Shown one piece after another: positions 50,242-59,869 of a DNA stretch of 64,000 bases. Source of the DNA: Legionella rubrilucens (GTDB lineage Bacteria; Pseudomonadota; Gammaproteobacteria; Legionellales; Legionellaceae); NCBI RefSeq assembly GCF_001468125.1, contig NZ_LNYT01000007.1:173125-237124 (forward strand). The letters are read 5' to 3'. Numbering within the stretch: position 1 is the stretch's first letter; every line of letters begins with the position of its first letter. Position numbers and translations under genes: made by a program. Under the pieces are notes generated by a model. It did no database searches and was not told the DNA's origin. It saw nothing but the letters and a program-made list of their open reading frames with translations.

Positions 50242-51513
50242 ATGACGTTTAAGCTTACTTATTTTAAAACAGTTAATTTATCAGAAACCCTATGGATTGA
50301 AAAAATCCGGAATATGGTCAGCCGCCTGATCGACACGATTGATACATTCGAAATTCCTGATGATCCGGTCATCGTTCATTATGTGGCTAAGGACTGGTTG
50401 AGAATCATGTCCGCCCAATCCTTAAAAAGCATGCTCGACTACCAGCAACAGCATCTGGACTATGTTCAACAGTACGCGAAAGACCCTAGCGGTATCGCAT
50501 TGTCCTTGAACCGGGCCACTGGATTGATCCCGCTTGAGCATCAATACAACCTTTTTTTGGCTTTGTTAATTGAGGAAAAATTAGATTATCAGGCGATTTT
50601 TACCCTTTGCAAATCGTTTGTGAAAAAATGGAACTTTTATCGTGAGATTGATCCGCAATTAAAAGACAAGACTTTATTTGGTTCCATTCGCGAAACTTTT
50701 TCCGCGAAAGAACAGGCTTATTTTGATAAGTTCGCCGCCTGTTTTACCCAAGACTCTTTGTCTGATTTTATTCCCATCACTTCCTATGTTGAAAACCTGC
50801 ATTTTCAGCAAGTGAGCTATTTTAAAAAGTGCAAGGACTACAAAAAATCAATGGGTAGTCGCAAGTACAATGAAATCTGTTGCCCGGTTACGCGGGAGGT
50901 AATCGATGGCAAAAAATCACTTCTCACCCGAGAGGCAGCGGACAGCTTCATCGCCATCTACATGGTTCTTGCCAGCATGGCGCGCGTTGAAACCGACGAA
51001 ATACAGGCTTTTCTGGAAAAACAGGAATTGGATTACCTGCGATTGAGTGAACAAAAGCTATACCGGTATTTACAAAATCCTCGCCTTTTTGGATTTACTT
51101 CCGCAATCAGGCAACTCCTTCTTGAGATGGGGGTTGCGAAAATTAAACTGACCTTTAAAGGCGATTACACCCACCTTTGGTCATTACAGGAAACGACGCC
51201 CAAACAAAATGCGCTCAAGATACTGATTGATTACAGTAAAATGGATTCGACCTACCCCGCCTTGGTGCGGTTTTTTACCGCCCATACGCAACGCCACCAT
51301 CATCCCCTGGTTAAAGTAGCGGTTGATGCCCTGGTTCAGGGTGAGAATATCCATAGCGTCATGATGACGCTTGAAACGGAGGCAAGAAAGCACCCCTTTT
51401 TCAATGAAGAAGGGTCGTTGATGCGGCGTTTGCGATTTATCACGATGCACATCGGGAATGGAGCGGCCCCTTGTAAAAAGGAGCCGAAGGAAGAAATCAC
51501 ATTAACTGTTTAA
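50242..51513 (+). CDS. Unrecognised 423-residue helical protein, candidate effector
   Basis: I do not recognise this protein. It has no signal peptide or membrane helix and looks mostly alpha-helical. Around residue ~215 there is a Cys-rich spot (NEICCPVTREVIDGKKSLLT) that faintly resembles a U-box start, but too little is conserved to call one. The tail KKEPKEEITLTV is a Glu-rich block like those reported for Dot/Icm substrates. AGGGAGAG precedes the ATG. Its 3' end overlaps the convergent phospholipase-like gene by 12 bases. Confidence 0.65.
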   Translation: MTFKLTYFKTVNLSETLWIEKIRNMVSRLIDTIDTFEIPDDPVIVHYVAKDWLRIMSAQSLKSMLDYQQQHLDYVQQYAKDPSGIALSLNRATGLIPLEHQYNLFLALLIEEKLDYQAIFTLCKSFVKKWNFYREIDPQLKDKTLFGSIRETFSAKEQAYFDKFAACFTQDSLSDFIPITSYVENLHFQQVSYFKKCKDYKKSMGSRKYNEICCPVTREVIDGKKSLLTREAADSFIAIYMVLASMARVETDEIQAFLEKQELDYLRLSEQKLYRYLQNPRLFGFTSAIRQLLLEMGVAKIKLTFKGDYTHLWSLQETTPKQNALKILIDYSKMDSTYPALVRFFTAHTQRHHHPLVKVAVDALVQGENIHSVMMTLETEARKHPFFNEEGSLMRRLRFITMHIGNGAAPCKKEPKEEITLTV

Positions 51514-53115
51514 AATCAGGTGCTGCACTGATTGATCAGCACCGAGTGTATTTTCCGGCTCGAATTCCTGTAACCTAGCGGCTGGCTTGTCTTTGGACCT
51601 TAAAAAGCCATGGGTCGCAAGAAGATTGTTTACTTCACCGCCGGCGTACTTCTGCCAGGATACTTTATCGGATCGAACAGGGGGGGAGCGTTTTTCTTTT
51701 TCTGCTGCCTGGGTGTCTGGCTGGGTTGCCTGAAGAGAAACAGGTTTAGGGACCTCTGTGTTGGCTGCGATGGTTTGAGTGGAGTAAATCAGCCCGCCCA
51801 CGCGAAGGCGTAAAACCAAAAAGAAGGCTTTGAGGGGCGTTAATTTGGCATAATCCTCCTGAGACGCTGGATCATTGAGTGTTTTTTCATAATCAGCGGG
51901 ATTTAATTGCTTAATGATCCAGGGATTTTTGCGGTAATAAATGTCATCCCCTTTGGCGATGAATAACGGTTGGGGTTGAGGTTTGCCTGAATCGATTTCG
52001 GGTAAAAAGGTTAAGCCGCCATAATTATCCTGCTCCCGCATCGTACCATCGTGAAGCAGTCTGGCAATATCACCCAGGGAATTATCCATGCCATTGATCA
52101 GCATGTTACTGTTTTCGTCGTTACTGCGTTCAAAATAGGTGCCATCGCCATACACTTTATTGTCTTCGTGCAGCATGGCAAACGGCTCTTCGCCCTGTTT
52201 ATCCTTCCCTTCAAGCACCGGCGTAAAGGGGTTGGTGGCGGTAATACTGTCCGCATTGTCTTCATTGTGCATGTTATTAACCAGGATACTGCCCAGCGAT
52301 AGCGTTTTGAATCGCTCAGGGAGCAGCGTACGCAACTTGCCCATGCGGCTTAAATGGCCTGCGGCAAAGTGATCGGAATAAAAATGCATGGCAAAGAGAT
52401 CACGGGCAACGGCCATGGCGTGGTAACGCTGACCCAGTTCCACAACAATTTCTAGATCTGATTTTTCTGCAAAACCGTATTTGCTTTTATTTTTGCGTAT
52501 GTTACGAAGATTTTCTGCTAACTTGCTGTGCAGTTGCTCTTCAGTAATCTGTCCCTCCGCTAATTGCCGGCATTGGTAGGCCAGTTGCGCCATGCGCAAA
52601 GCGGAGCGATGGCCGACAATGTAGGCCCTGAGAGACCAGGGGGAGAAGTGCGCTTCGTTATTCTCTAATTTGTTGCCATACCCCGGTATAACCAGGGCAT
52701 AAACAGCCTGTTGCAGGACACTGGGCAGAAAGCTCTTTTCAATGGCATAAATGCGCTCCACATTCGATTTCTTAACCTCTGGAGAGGCCAAATCTTCATA
52801 GGCGGCACGGAAAGCCTGGTATTCCTGATTGGAAACCGGATCGGTGATAACTGCGTGATTATCAGTCCCCTCCGGGGTTTTTAACTGTAAACCCCACCCG
52901 GCTTTGGTGTAATAATCTCCGGCCAAAGCCACAATATCCCCCGCGCTTAATTGCAAATCAAGGGGCATGGGAATCCCATCCACCTTGCGCATCATTTGTA
53001 CTTTAAGGATATGTTCTTCGTCAGTCGATAAATTTTTACTGCCTTGAAGATAGGGATTATTAAATGTTTGTATGCGAATCTGATCGCCTGCTGATTTATG
53101 CTCGTTCGTTTCCAT
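51502..53115 (-). CDS. Zinc phospholipase C-like protein (PlcA/PlcC-type family), candidate effector
   Basis: 537 residues from ATG 53115. Ordered His/Asp motifs resemble the zinc metallophospholipase C family described in Legionella (PlcA, PlcB, CegC1/PlcC) and Pseudomonas fluorescens: ALAGDYYTKAGWG near the start, NEAHFSPWSLRAYIVGHRSAL, AMHFYSDHFAAGHLSRMG, then NMHNEDN, a GDGTYF and LLHDGTMREQDNYGGL. These residues would bind zinc and the phosphodiester. No signal peptide, so export by a type IV system is more likely than type II. The Glu-containing tail LQEFEPENTL fits. A weak PmrA-like repeat lies upstream. Family assignment is from memory of motif layout. Confidence 0.6.
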   Translation of the reverse strand: METNEHKSAGDQIRIQTFNNPYLQGSKNLSTDEEHILKVQMMRKVDGIPMPLDLQLSAGDIVALAGDYYTKAGWGLQLKTPEGTDNHAVITDPVSNQEYQAFRAAYEDLASPEVKKSNVERIYAIEKSFLPSVLQQAVYALVIPGYGNKLENNEAHFSPWSLRAYIVGHRSALRMAQLAYQCRQLAEGQITEEQLHSKLAENLRNIRKNKSKYGFAEKSDLEIVVELGQRYHAMAVARDLFAMHFYSDHFAAGHLSRMGKLRTLLPERFKTLSLGSILVNNMHNEDNADSITATNPFTPVLEGKDKQGEEPFAMLHEDNKVYGDGTYFERSNDENSNMLINGMDNSLGDIARLLHDGTMREQDNYGGLTFLPEIDSGKPQPQPLFIAKGDDIYYRKNPWIIKQLNPADYEKTLNDPASQEDYAKLTPLKAFFLVLRLRVGGLIYSTQTIAANTEVPKPVSLQATQPDTQAAEKEKRSPPVRSDKVSWQKYAGGEVNNLLATHGFLRSKDKPAARLQEFEPENTLGADQSVQHLILNS

Positions 53116-53510
53116 CAATCACTCATGAGATTACTGCTTGTTATAGAGTACCTGATAAAAATTAAGATATCCTTAAACACGGGACCGCGTTATCGTGTTT
53201 CGCAAAAGAAGCCCATGCCCGAACGGCAGTTACACTGGGCGATCGGGTCTCGGCATGAGGCTTAGAGGGGGCGTAAGCGTACCTGATGATGCCCGCCTGC
53301 GCGGGCGAGACATCAATCGGCAGCCCAGCTCCTTTTGCCATCCACACCCGTCTGTTTGACCACGAAGGTATTCCAGGCTTCTATCTTAAGAAGCTGATTA
53401 ATGAGTTGTTTCTATTCAAATTTGAAATCATTGCGGCCTCCTTTTGGCAGATTCTATGTCTGAAAAAGGATAAAATGATAAGATGACTTTTTTATCCGAC
53501 TGAGAATACC
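53116..53510. repeat. Intergenic region with a probable interspersed repeat
   Basis: 395 bp between the phospholipase-like gene and hemE. The part at ~53175-53400 is more GC-rich than its surroundings and contains GCCCGC-CTGC-GCGGGC (53291-53306), a palindrome common in dispersed bacterial repeats. A minus-strand frame there (53162-53347) reads SPAQAGIIRYAYAPSKPHAE, a type of spurious translation seen from repeats, so no gene is called. The left edge carries a weak PmrA-like tandem repeat (53158-53177, minus strand). The hemE promoter is probably in the AT-rich last 60 bases. Confidence 0.5.
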
Positions 53511-54578
53511 ATGACTGATCGCCGCCAATCCCTGTTTTTACGCGCTCTAAAACGTGAGGCTGTTCCGCGAACACCCGTGTGGTTAATGCGTCAGGCGGGA
53601 CGCTATCTTCCTGAATACCGCAAGGTGCGTGAGGAAGCGGGTAATTTTTTAAGTTTGTGTAAAAACCCGCAACTGGCCTGTGAGGTCACGTTGCAGCCCC
53701 TGCGCCGTTATGCGCTGGATGCGGCCATTTTGTTTTCCGATATCCTGACTATCCCGGATGCCATGGGTTTAGGGCTTTATTTTGCCGAGGGGGAGGGCCC
53801 GGGCTTCCATGAGCCGTTGCGGACCACCAGCGACATAGAGGCTTTACCCCATCTCTCCATTGTCGATGAGCTAAACTATGTAATGGAGGCCGTGCGTTTG
53901 ATTCGTGGGGCAATGCCTGCGCATTTACCGCTGATTGGTTTTTCCGGAAGTCCCTGGACATTGGCCTGTTACATGGTTGAAGGGAAAGGAAGCCGGGATT
54001 ACCGACAAATGCTGAAATTACTTTACAATCAGCCTTTAGCGGCCGAGTCCTTACTGGATAAGCTGGCACTTGCGGTAACGGCTTATCTTCAAGAACAGAT
54101 TCGTGCGGGCGTTGATGCCGTCATGCTGTTTGATACCTGGGGCGGTCTTTTGAGCACAGCCAATTACAAGCAATTTTCCCTTCACCCCATGGAAAAAATT
54201 GTCAGGGAAATTAAGCAGGCTTTCCCACACATTCCCATCATTCTCTTTACCAAAGGGGGGGGGCAATGGTTGGAGGACATGGCCATGACAGGATGCGATG
54301 CCTTAGGTCTGGATTGGACCTGTGATTTGCAGCGCGCCAGAGTGCGGGTGGGCCATCAGGTGGCTTTGCAGGGCAACCTTGACCCGGCCGTTTTACTGGC
54401 CAATGAAACCGTTATCCGTGAAGAGGTCGGAAAAGTACTGGCTTCATTCGGTAAGGGTAACGGTCATGTCTTTAATCTCGGACATGGCATCACTCCGGAT
54501 GTAACGCCTGAAAGCGTTGCGGCCATGATTGATGCGGTCCATGAATACAGTCCCCCGTATCATCAGGAGGATGTATGA
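53511..54578 (+). CDS. hemE: Uroporphyrinogen decarboxylase
   Basis: 355 residues, standard. The two family signatures are present: [18 protein letters not shown] near the N-terminus (with the substrate-binding Arg) and [16 protein letters not shown] in the middle. The Asp of FSDIL is the conserved catalytic position. It removes four carboxyl groups to give coproporphyrinogen III in heme synthesis. The stop overlaps the next gene (ATGA), so the pair is cotranslated. Confidence 0.97.
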   Translation: MTDRRQSLFLRALKREAVPRTPVWLMRQAGRYLPEYRKVREEAGNFLSLCKNPQLACEVTLQPLRRYALDAAILFSDILTIPDAMGLGLYFAEGEGPGFHEPLRTTSDIEALPHLSIVDELNYVMEAVRLIRGAMPAHLPLIGFSGSPWTLACYMVEGKGSRDYRQMLKLLYNQPLAAESLLDKLALAVTAYLQEQIRAGVDAVMLFDTWGGLLSTANYKQFSLHPMEKIVREIKQAFPHIPIILFTKGGGQWLEDMAMTGCDALGLDWTCDLQRARVRVGHQVALQGNLDPAVLLANETVIREEVGKVLASFGKGNGHVFNLGHGITPDVTPESVAAMIDAVHEYSPPYHQEDV

Positions 54579-55576
54579 TAATCGAAAGCGAATTTAAACC
54601 GGCCTGGTGGTTAATGAATGCGCATGGTCAAACGCTTTATCCCACGATCATGCGTCATCTGACCGCACCGGTGGATTGCATGGAGCGGATTGAGTTGCCT
54701 GACGGTGATTTCATTGATCTCGCCTGGGCCGTCAATGGCCTTGCCGATGATGCCCCTCTGGTGATTTTGCTGCATGGTCTCGGGGGCAGTGTGCAATCCA
54801 TCTATGCGGCAGGGTTGATGCGGGTGTTTAACGAGAATGGCTGGCGGGCGATGCTCATGCATTTTCGCGGCGCCAGTCACGAACCCAATCGCTTGCCGCG
54901 TGCTTATCATTCCGGCGATACCGGTGATTTGGATTATTTACTGCGTTTACTGGCCCAACGTGAACCCGACACATTAAAGGCGGTTGTCGGAGTTTCATTA
55001 GGCGGTAATGTGTTATTGAAATGGCTGGGTGAGCGCGGTTCGCAGACATGGATTCATGCGGCAGTGGCCGTTTCCGTTCCCTTTCAGTTGCGCCTGGTGG
55101 CTGACAAAATTGGACAGGGTTTTTCCCGTATCTATCAATCGTATTTACTGCGTAGCTTAAGAAACGTGTTCATGCGCAAGAGGGAGGTGCTGAGTCCGGA
55201 TCTTCCTGATGCCCTGGTCAATGTCAATCAGTGGCGTTGTTTCTGGACTTTTGATGAAAAAGTGACGGCGCCTTTGCATGGTTTCGCTCATGTGCATGCC
55301 TATTATCGTCAAGCCAGCTGCCATGCTTACCTGTGTAAAATAGCCACGCCTACCCTGATTATTCATGCCTTGGACGATCCCTTTATGACGCCAGACGTAA
55401 TTCCTGAGGAAAACGATTTGTCAGACCAGATTACCCTGGAACTCAGCAAGCGTGGCGGCCATGTCGGCTTTATCAGCGGTAGCTTTGGTCGGCCTGTTTA
55501 CTGGCTGGAGGAGCGCATCCCTGCCCACCTTCACCAGCAGTTCAGTAAGATTGGAACTGACGACTCAATTGAATAG
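54575..55576 (+). CDS. YheT-like alpha/beta hydrolase
   Basis: 333 residues. [17 protein letters not shown] (oxyanion region), [16 protein letters not shown] (GxSxG nucleophile) and the His in [11 protein letters not shown] are typical of the AB-hydrolase-4/YheT family, with HALDDPFM carrying the Asp. The substrate is unknown, probably a lipid or ester. It overlaps hemE by four bases and the convergent aroF-type gene by 35 bases. Confidence 0.9.
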   Translation: MIIESEFKPAWWLMNAHGQTLYPTIMRHLTAPVDCMERIELPDGDFIDLAWAVNGLADDAPLVILLHGLGGSVQSIYAAGLMRVFNENGWRAMLMHFRGASHEPNRLPRAYHSGDTGDLDYLLRLLAQREPDTLKAVVGVSLGGNVLLKWLGERGSQTWIHAAVAVSVPFQLRLVADKIGQGFSRIYQSYLLRSLRNVFMRKREVLSPDLPDALVNVNQWRCFWTFDEKVTAPLHGFAHVHAYYRQASCHAYLCKIATPTLIIHALDDPFMTPDVIPEENDLSDQITLELSKRGGHVGFISGSFGRPVYWLEERIPAHLHQQFSKIGTDDSIE

Positions 55577-56876
55577 CCATCTCAAGAGATTGTTCATAAT
55601 TCAGACGTGGATCCACCAGACTGCGGTAAGCATGTTTCAAGTCGTCCTCGCTTAAACCCCGTGCACCGCCGATGCATTCGGTGACATTGTCGCCGGTTAA
55701 TTCAAAATGAACGCCGCCCAGATAGCTGTTCATTTTCTGATGAATAGTGACCGCCTGCTGCAATTCAGAAAGAATATTGTCGAATCGGCGCGTTTTAATG
55801 CCGTCGGTAGTGGTTTCTGTGTTGCCATGCATGGGATCGCAGGACCAGGTTACAGGGGAGCCGCTTTCCTGCACAGCAGCAATCAGGGAAGGGAGCCGCT
55901 GTTCAATTTGATTGGCGCCCAAGCGGGTAATCAGCAGCAAACGGCCTTCTTCACGTTCAGGGTTGAGTTTTTGCAACAACTCCTGAAGCCAGTCTTTGGT
56001 GGCAGATGGTCCGATTTTAATGCCAATCGGGTTTTGAATGCCGCGAATGAATTCGACATGAGCGCTGTCCAGTTGTGCCGTTCGCATCCCAATCCAGGGC
56101 AGGTGCGTGGACAGGTTATACCACAGGCCATCCTGCGGTTTGCGTGTCAGCGCCTGCTCATAATGAAGGTGCAGGGCTTCATGCGAAGTATAAAAATCAA
56201 CCTTACTGAGGCTGCTGTTGCGTAATCCATCAATGCTTTCTAGAAAATCAAGTGAATCCGCAATCGAGCGGACGATGGCATTGTATTCTTCCGCCTGAGG
56301 CGAATGCTCGACAAAACTTAAATCCCAGCGCTGCGGATGATGCAAATCGGCAAAGCCGCCATTGAGCAGGGCGCGGATGTAATTCAGAGTCATGGCAGCA
56401 CAGCTGTAACCCTTAAGCAACAGCTTGGGGTTGGGGATGCGGGAATGGGCGTTGAACTCGGGGGAGTTGACCAGATCGCCGCGGTAACTGGGTAGCGTCA
56501 CGCCGTCGACGGTTTCAAAATCGGACGAACGGGGCTTTGCGTATTGTCCGGCAATACGGCCGACACGGATAATGGGTTTACGCATACCATGGAGCAGCAC
56601 AAGGCTCATCTGCAATAAAATTTTTAATTTATTGCTGATGACCTGCGATCGGCAATCGTTAAACGATTCAGCACAGTCACCGCCCTGCAAAATAAACGCC
56701 TGACCCCGGCCGGCGCGTGCAATGGCCAGTTTCAACCTTTTTATTTCGCCGCTGGTAACTAAAGGCGGCATTTGACTTAACTGCTCCACCACCCGTGACA
56801 ACTGAATTTCATCCGGGTAAGTGGCGGCCTGCTGGTATGAAAACTGCTGCCAGGAAACAGGAGACCAAGAACTCAT
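55542..56876 (-). CDS. Class II (plant-type) DAHP synthase
   Basis: 444 residues from ATG 56876 (AAGG upstream). Class II features: FILQGGDCAESF, VGRIAGQYAKPRSS, the PNPKLLLKGY segment and HFELTGDNVTECIGG near the end. It catalyses the first step of aromatic amino acid synthesis from PEP and erythrose-4-phosphate. Unrelated in sequence to AroF/G/H of E. coli; regulation cannot be told. It converges on the YheT-like gene with overlapping ends. Confidence 0.94.
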   Translation of the reverse strand: MSSWSPVSWQQFSYQQAATYPDEIQLSRVVEQLSQMPPLVTSGEIKRLKLAIARAGRGQAFILQGGDCAESFNDCRSQVISNKLKILLQMSLVLLHGMRKPIIRVGRIAGQYAKPRSSDFETVDGVTLPSYRGDLVNSPEFNAHSRIPNPKLLLKGYSCAAMTLNYIRALLNGGFADLHHPQRWDLSFVEHSPQAEEYNAIVRSIADSLDFLESIDGLRNSSLSKVDFYTSHEALHLHYEQALTRKPQDGLWYNLSTHLPWIGMRTAQLDSAHVEFIRGIQNPIGIKIGPSATKDWLQELLQKLNPEREEGRLLLITRLGANQIEQRLPSLIAAVQESGSPVTWSCDPMHGNTETTTDGIKTRRFDNILSELQQAVTIHQKMNSYLGGVHFELTGDNVTECIGGARGLSEDDLKHAYRSLVDPRLNYEQSLEMAIQLSRQFQSY

Positions 56877-56998
56877 AGTAAACCTTATGACTAGGCAAAA
56901 ATCCAAGTATGCGGTGAATGAACAGATTGTGCAAGATACGGTAAATAATTCTCTGTTTTAAACCGCAGCTTCTTTTTAATTATTATTGCACAGGAACA

Positions 56999-57026
56999 CT
57001 TGAATTTTCTATCGTCGCCCCCAATT
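56999..57026 (+). promoter_or_regulatory. Sigma-32-type heat-shock promoter of grpE
   Basis: CTTGAAT (56999-57005), 13-base spacer, CCCCAATT (57019-57026), close to the consensus CTTGAAA-N13-CCCCATNT; 31 bases before the grpE start. Confidence 0.75.
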
Positions 57027-57057
57027 TATAGCGTCTGATTGACGCGAGGAGTGGCTG

Positions 57058-57687
57058 ATGAGCGAAAATAAAACAAAAAACTGGCAAAAAATTAAAGAAG
57101 AAAGTGACGCATTAAACAATGACGACCTGTTTGAAGACGATGAGGATCTGAAAGACGATGAGGATTCCGGAGAGCATGTTGAAGGGGCTCTGGAACAACC
57201 CAGCATTGGCGGTCTTGAAGAAAAATTGCTGTTGGCAGAAAAGCAGGCCCATGAAAATTGGGAAAAATCAGTCCGGGCGATAGCTGAGCTGGATAATGTC
57301 CGCCGCCGGGCGGAGCGCGATGTTGCAAATGCCCATCGGTATGGCCAGGAAAAACTGATTGCTTCCCTGCTGCCCATATTGGACAGCCTGGAGCAGGCCT
57401 TGCAACTGGCGGACAAAGACGCCAATGCCGCCATGTACGAAGGCCTCCAATTAACAATGAAGCTCTTTCTGGATGTGCTGGATAAACATGATGTCAGGCA
57501 ACTGGACCCACAGGGTGAACCCTTTAATCCGCAGGAACATGAAGCCATGTCCATGCAGGATGTGCCGGGAGTCGCCCCCAATTCAATTGTTGCGGTATTC
57601 CAGAAGGGTTACAAACTCAACGATCGCATCATTCGCCCGGCCCGGGTCATTGTCGCAAAACCGAGGCCGATTGATGAAAATGTATAA
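57058..57687 (+). CDS. grpE: Nucleotide exchange factor GrpE
   Basis: 209 residues. Acidic N-terminus (NNDDLFEDDEDLKDDEDS), long coiled coil, then NVRRRAERDVANAHRYG and the C-terminal beta domain (FNPQEHEAMSMQ, VFQKGYKLNDRIIRPARVIV). It releases ADP from DnaK. GAGGAG precedes the ATG. It has its own heat-shock promoter and is followed by dnaK 74 bp on. Confidence 0.97.
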   Translation: MSENKTKNWQKIKEESDALNNDDLFEDDEDLKDDEDSGEHVEGALEQPSIGGLEEKLLLAEKQAHENWEKSVRAIAELDNVRRRAERDVANAHRYGQEKLIASLLPILDSLEQALQLADKDANAAMYEGLQLTMKLFLDVLDKHDVRQLDPQGEPFNPQEHEAMSMQDVPGVAPNSIVAVFQKGYKLNDRIIRPARVIVAKPRPIDENV

Positions 57688-57692
57688 AGACG

Positions 57693-57720
57693 CTTGAAAT
57701 TGTTAAATTTCACCCCATAT
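57693..57720 (+). promoter_or_regulatory. Sigma-32-type heat-shock promoter of dnaK
   Basis: Perfect consensus: CTTGAAA (57693-57699), 13-base spacer, CCCCATAT (57713-57720). It lies in the grpE-dnaK gap, so dnaK can be induced separately from grpE. Confidence 0.88.
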
Positions 57721-57761
57721 CAGAGACAAGACGAATACATTACTAGTGGAGCAAGAATAAA

Positions 57762-59708
57762 ATGGCAAAAATTATCGGAATTGACTTAGGTACGACCAAC
57801 TCCTGTGTGGCGATCATGGAAGGCAACAATACCCGTGTGATCGAAAACAGCGAAGGTCACCGCACCACCCCTTCTATTGTTGCTTACACGGATGACAATG
57901 AAACGCTGGTTGGTCAGGCCGCTAAACGCCAGGCAGTTACCAATCCTAAAAATACCCTGTTTGCCGTCAAACGTTTGATTGGACGCCGTTTTGATGATCC
58001 AGTGGTTCAGAAAGACATTAAAATGGTTCCCTACCAAATCATCAAAGCCGACAATGGCGATGCCTGGGTACGTGTTAAAAACCAGGACAAGGCGCCGCCG
58101 CAGATTTCTGCGGAAGTGTTGCGCAAAATGAAGAAAACCGCAGAAGATTACCTCGGCGAAGAAGTCAGGGAAGCGGTTATTACTGTTCCGGCTTATTTCA
58201 ATGATTCCCAGCGTCAGGCCACGAAAGATGCTGGCCGTATCGCCGGCCTTGAAGTGAAACGTATTATCAACGAACCCACCGCGGCTGCATTGGCTTATGG
58301 GATGGACAAGAAACGCGGTGACTCCGTCATTGCGGTTTATGACTTAGGCGGCGGTACGTTTGATATTTCCATCATTGAAATTGCTGAAGTCGATGGCGAG
58401 CACCAGTTTGAAGTCTTGTCCACGAATGGGGATACCTTCCTCGGTGGTGAGGACTTTGACCTTGCCTTAATCGAATACCTGGCGGCTGAGTTCAAAAAGG
58501 ACACCGGCATTGACCTGCATAATGATCCGCTGGCTCTGCAACGCCTTAAAGAAGCGGCTGAAAAAGCAAAAATCGAATTGTCTTCCGCACAGCAGACTGA
58601 TGTTAACCTGCCCTACATTACGGCCGATGCATCAGGACCCAAGCACCTCAACATTAAATTAACCCGCGCCAAACTGGAATCTCTGGTTGAGAAACTGGTG
58701 GAGCGTACAATTGAACCCTGCAAAACTGCATTGAAAGATGCCGGGCTGTCGGTTTCCCAAATCAACGAAGTCATTCTCGTCGGCGGTCAAACCCGTATGC
58801 CGCTGGTGCAAAAAACAGTGCAGGACTTTTTCGGCAAAGAGCCGCGCAAAGACGTTAACCCTGATGAAGCGGTGGCCGTCGGTGCCGCGATTCAGGCTGC
58901 CGTTCTGTCCGGTGATGTCAAGGACATTCTGCTGCTTGACGTTACGCCGCTGTCGCTGGGTATTGAAACCTTGGGCGGCGTCATGACCAAGCTGATTGAA
59001 AAGAATACAACCATTCCCACCAAGGCTAACCAGGTCTTCTCCACCGCAGATGATAATCAGACGGCGGTGACGGTTCATGTCCTGCAAGGGGAGCGTGAAC
59101 AGGCTTCAGCGAACAAATCATTGGGCCGCTTTGACTTAAATGACATTCCGCCTGCACCACGTGGTGTGCCGCAAATTGAAGTGACCTTCGATATTGACGC
59201 GAACGGTATTCTTAATGTGTCGGCTAAAGACAAGGCCACCGGTAAGGCACAATCCATCGTTATTAAAGCTTCAAGCGGTTTAAGTGAAGCCGAAGTCGAA
59301 GCGATGGTGAAAGATGCTCAGGCGCATGCCGACGAAGACAAAAAATTCAAAGAACTGGCCGACGTCCGAAACCATGCGGACAGCTTGATTCACAGCAGTG
59401 AAAAATCCTTAAAAGATCTGGCCACAGAGCTGTCTGATGACGAGAAACGAGGTATTGAAACAGCCATTTCCGAATTGAAAGAGGCGGTCAAAGGCAATGA
59501 CAAGGCTCACATCGAAGACAAATTGAAAGTGCTGACCGATGCTTCTGCGAAAATGGCCGAGCGCATTTATGCCAAGAAAGCCGCGGAAGGTCAGGCGCAA
59601 GGCGCGCCAGCCGGTGCTGAGACTCACACGGAAGAAGCGTCTTCTGCCAAAGCCGATGAAGGGGTTGTCGATGCTGAATTTGAAGAGGTTCAGGACGACA
59701 AGAAGTAA
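57762..59708 (+). CDS. dnaK: Chaperone DnaK (Hsp70)
   Basis: 648 residues. [17 protein letters not shown] (phosphate 1), [16 protein letters not shown] (phosphate 2), [11 protein letters not shown], the [14 protein letters not shown] substrate-domain start, and a C-terminal lid ending in [10 protein letters not shown] (EEVxDxK). ATP-driven protein folding with DnaJ and GrpE. The ribosome site is GTGGAGCAAG. Confidence 0.98.
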   Translation: MAKIIGIDLGTTNSCVAIMEGNNTRVIENSEGHRTTPSIVAYTDDNETLVGQAAKRQAVTNPKNTLFAVKRLIGRRFDDPVVQKDIKMVPYQIIKADNGDAWVRVKNQDKAPPQISAEVLRKMKKTAEDYLGEEVREAVITVPAYFNDSQRQATKDAGRIAGLEVKRIINEPTAAALAYGMDKKRGDSVIAVYDLGGGTFDISIIEIAEVDGEHQFEVLSTNGDTFLGGEDFDLALIEYLAAEFKKDTGIDLHNDPLALQRLKEAAEKAKIELSSAQQTDVNLPYITADASGPKHLNIKLTRAKLESLVEKLVERTIEPCKTALKDAGLSVSQINEVILVGGQTRMPLVQKTVQDFFGKEPRKDVNPDEAVAVGAAIQAAVLSGDVKDILLLDVTPLSLGIETLGGVMTKLIEKNTTIPTKANQVFSTADDNQTAVTVHVLQGEREQASANKSLGRFDLNDIPPAPRGVPQIEVTFDIDANGILNVSAKDKATGKAQSIVIKASSGLSEAEVEAMVKDAQAHADEDKKFKELADVRNHADSLIHSSEKSLKDLATELSDDEKRGIETAISELKEAVKGNDKAHIEDKLKVLTDASAKMAERIYAKKAAEGQAQGAPAGAETHTEEASSAKADEGVVDAEFEEVQDDKK

Positions 59709-59793
59709 CAGACAGCGTACCGGCGGCTTTAGCGGAACATTGAGAGATGTCTGCTAAAGCCTGCAAGGCGCTGCATAAGTAATGATTAAGGGG

Positions 59794-59816
59794 AGAGTGC
59801 CTGAGCACTCTTTTAC
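59794..59816 (+). terminator. Terminator between dnaK and dnaJ
   Basis: Stem AGAGTGC / GCACTCT with a 4-base loop, followed by TTTTA. It lies 86 bases after dnaK and 54 before dnaJ, so it may reduce read-through and give less DnaJ than DnaK. Confidence 0.7.
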
Positions 59817-59869
59817 TATTATTGTGCTATAGGTTTAAAGGTATAGCGTTATTATTGATGTGAGCAGTC

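Noticed and set aside
50860-50950. U-box (E3 ligase) in the 423-residue protein
   Set aside because: Only a CCPVTREVI-type start is suggestive; the remaining U-box hydrophobic pattern is not visible.
53162-53347. Small minus-strand protein of 61 residues
   Set aside because: Its sequence looks like translation of a dispersed repeat, with no ribosome site or recognisable domain.
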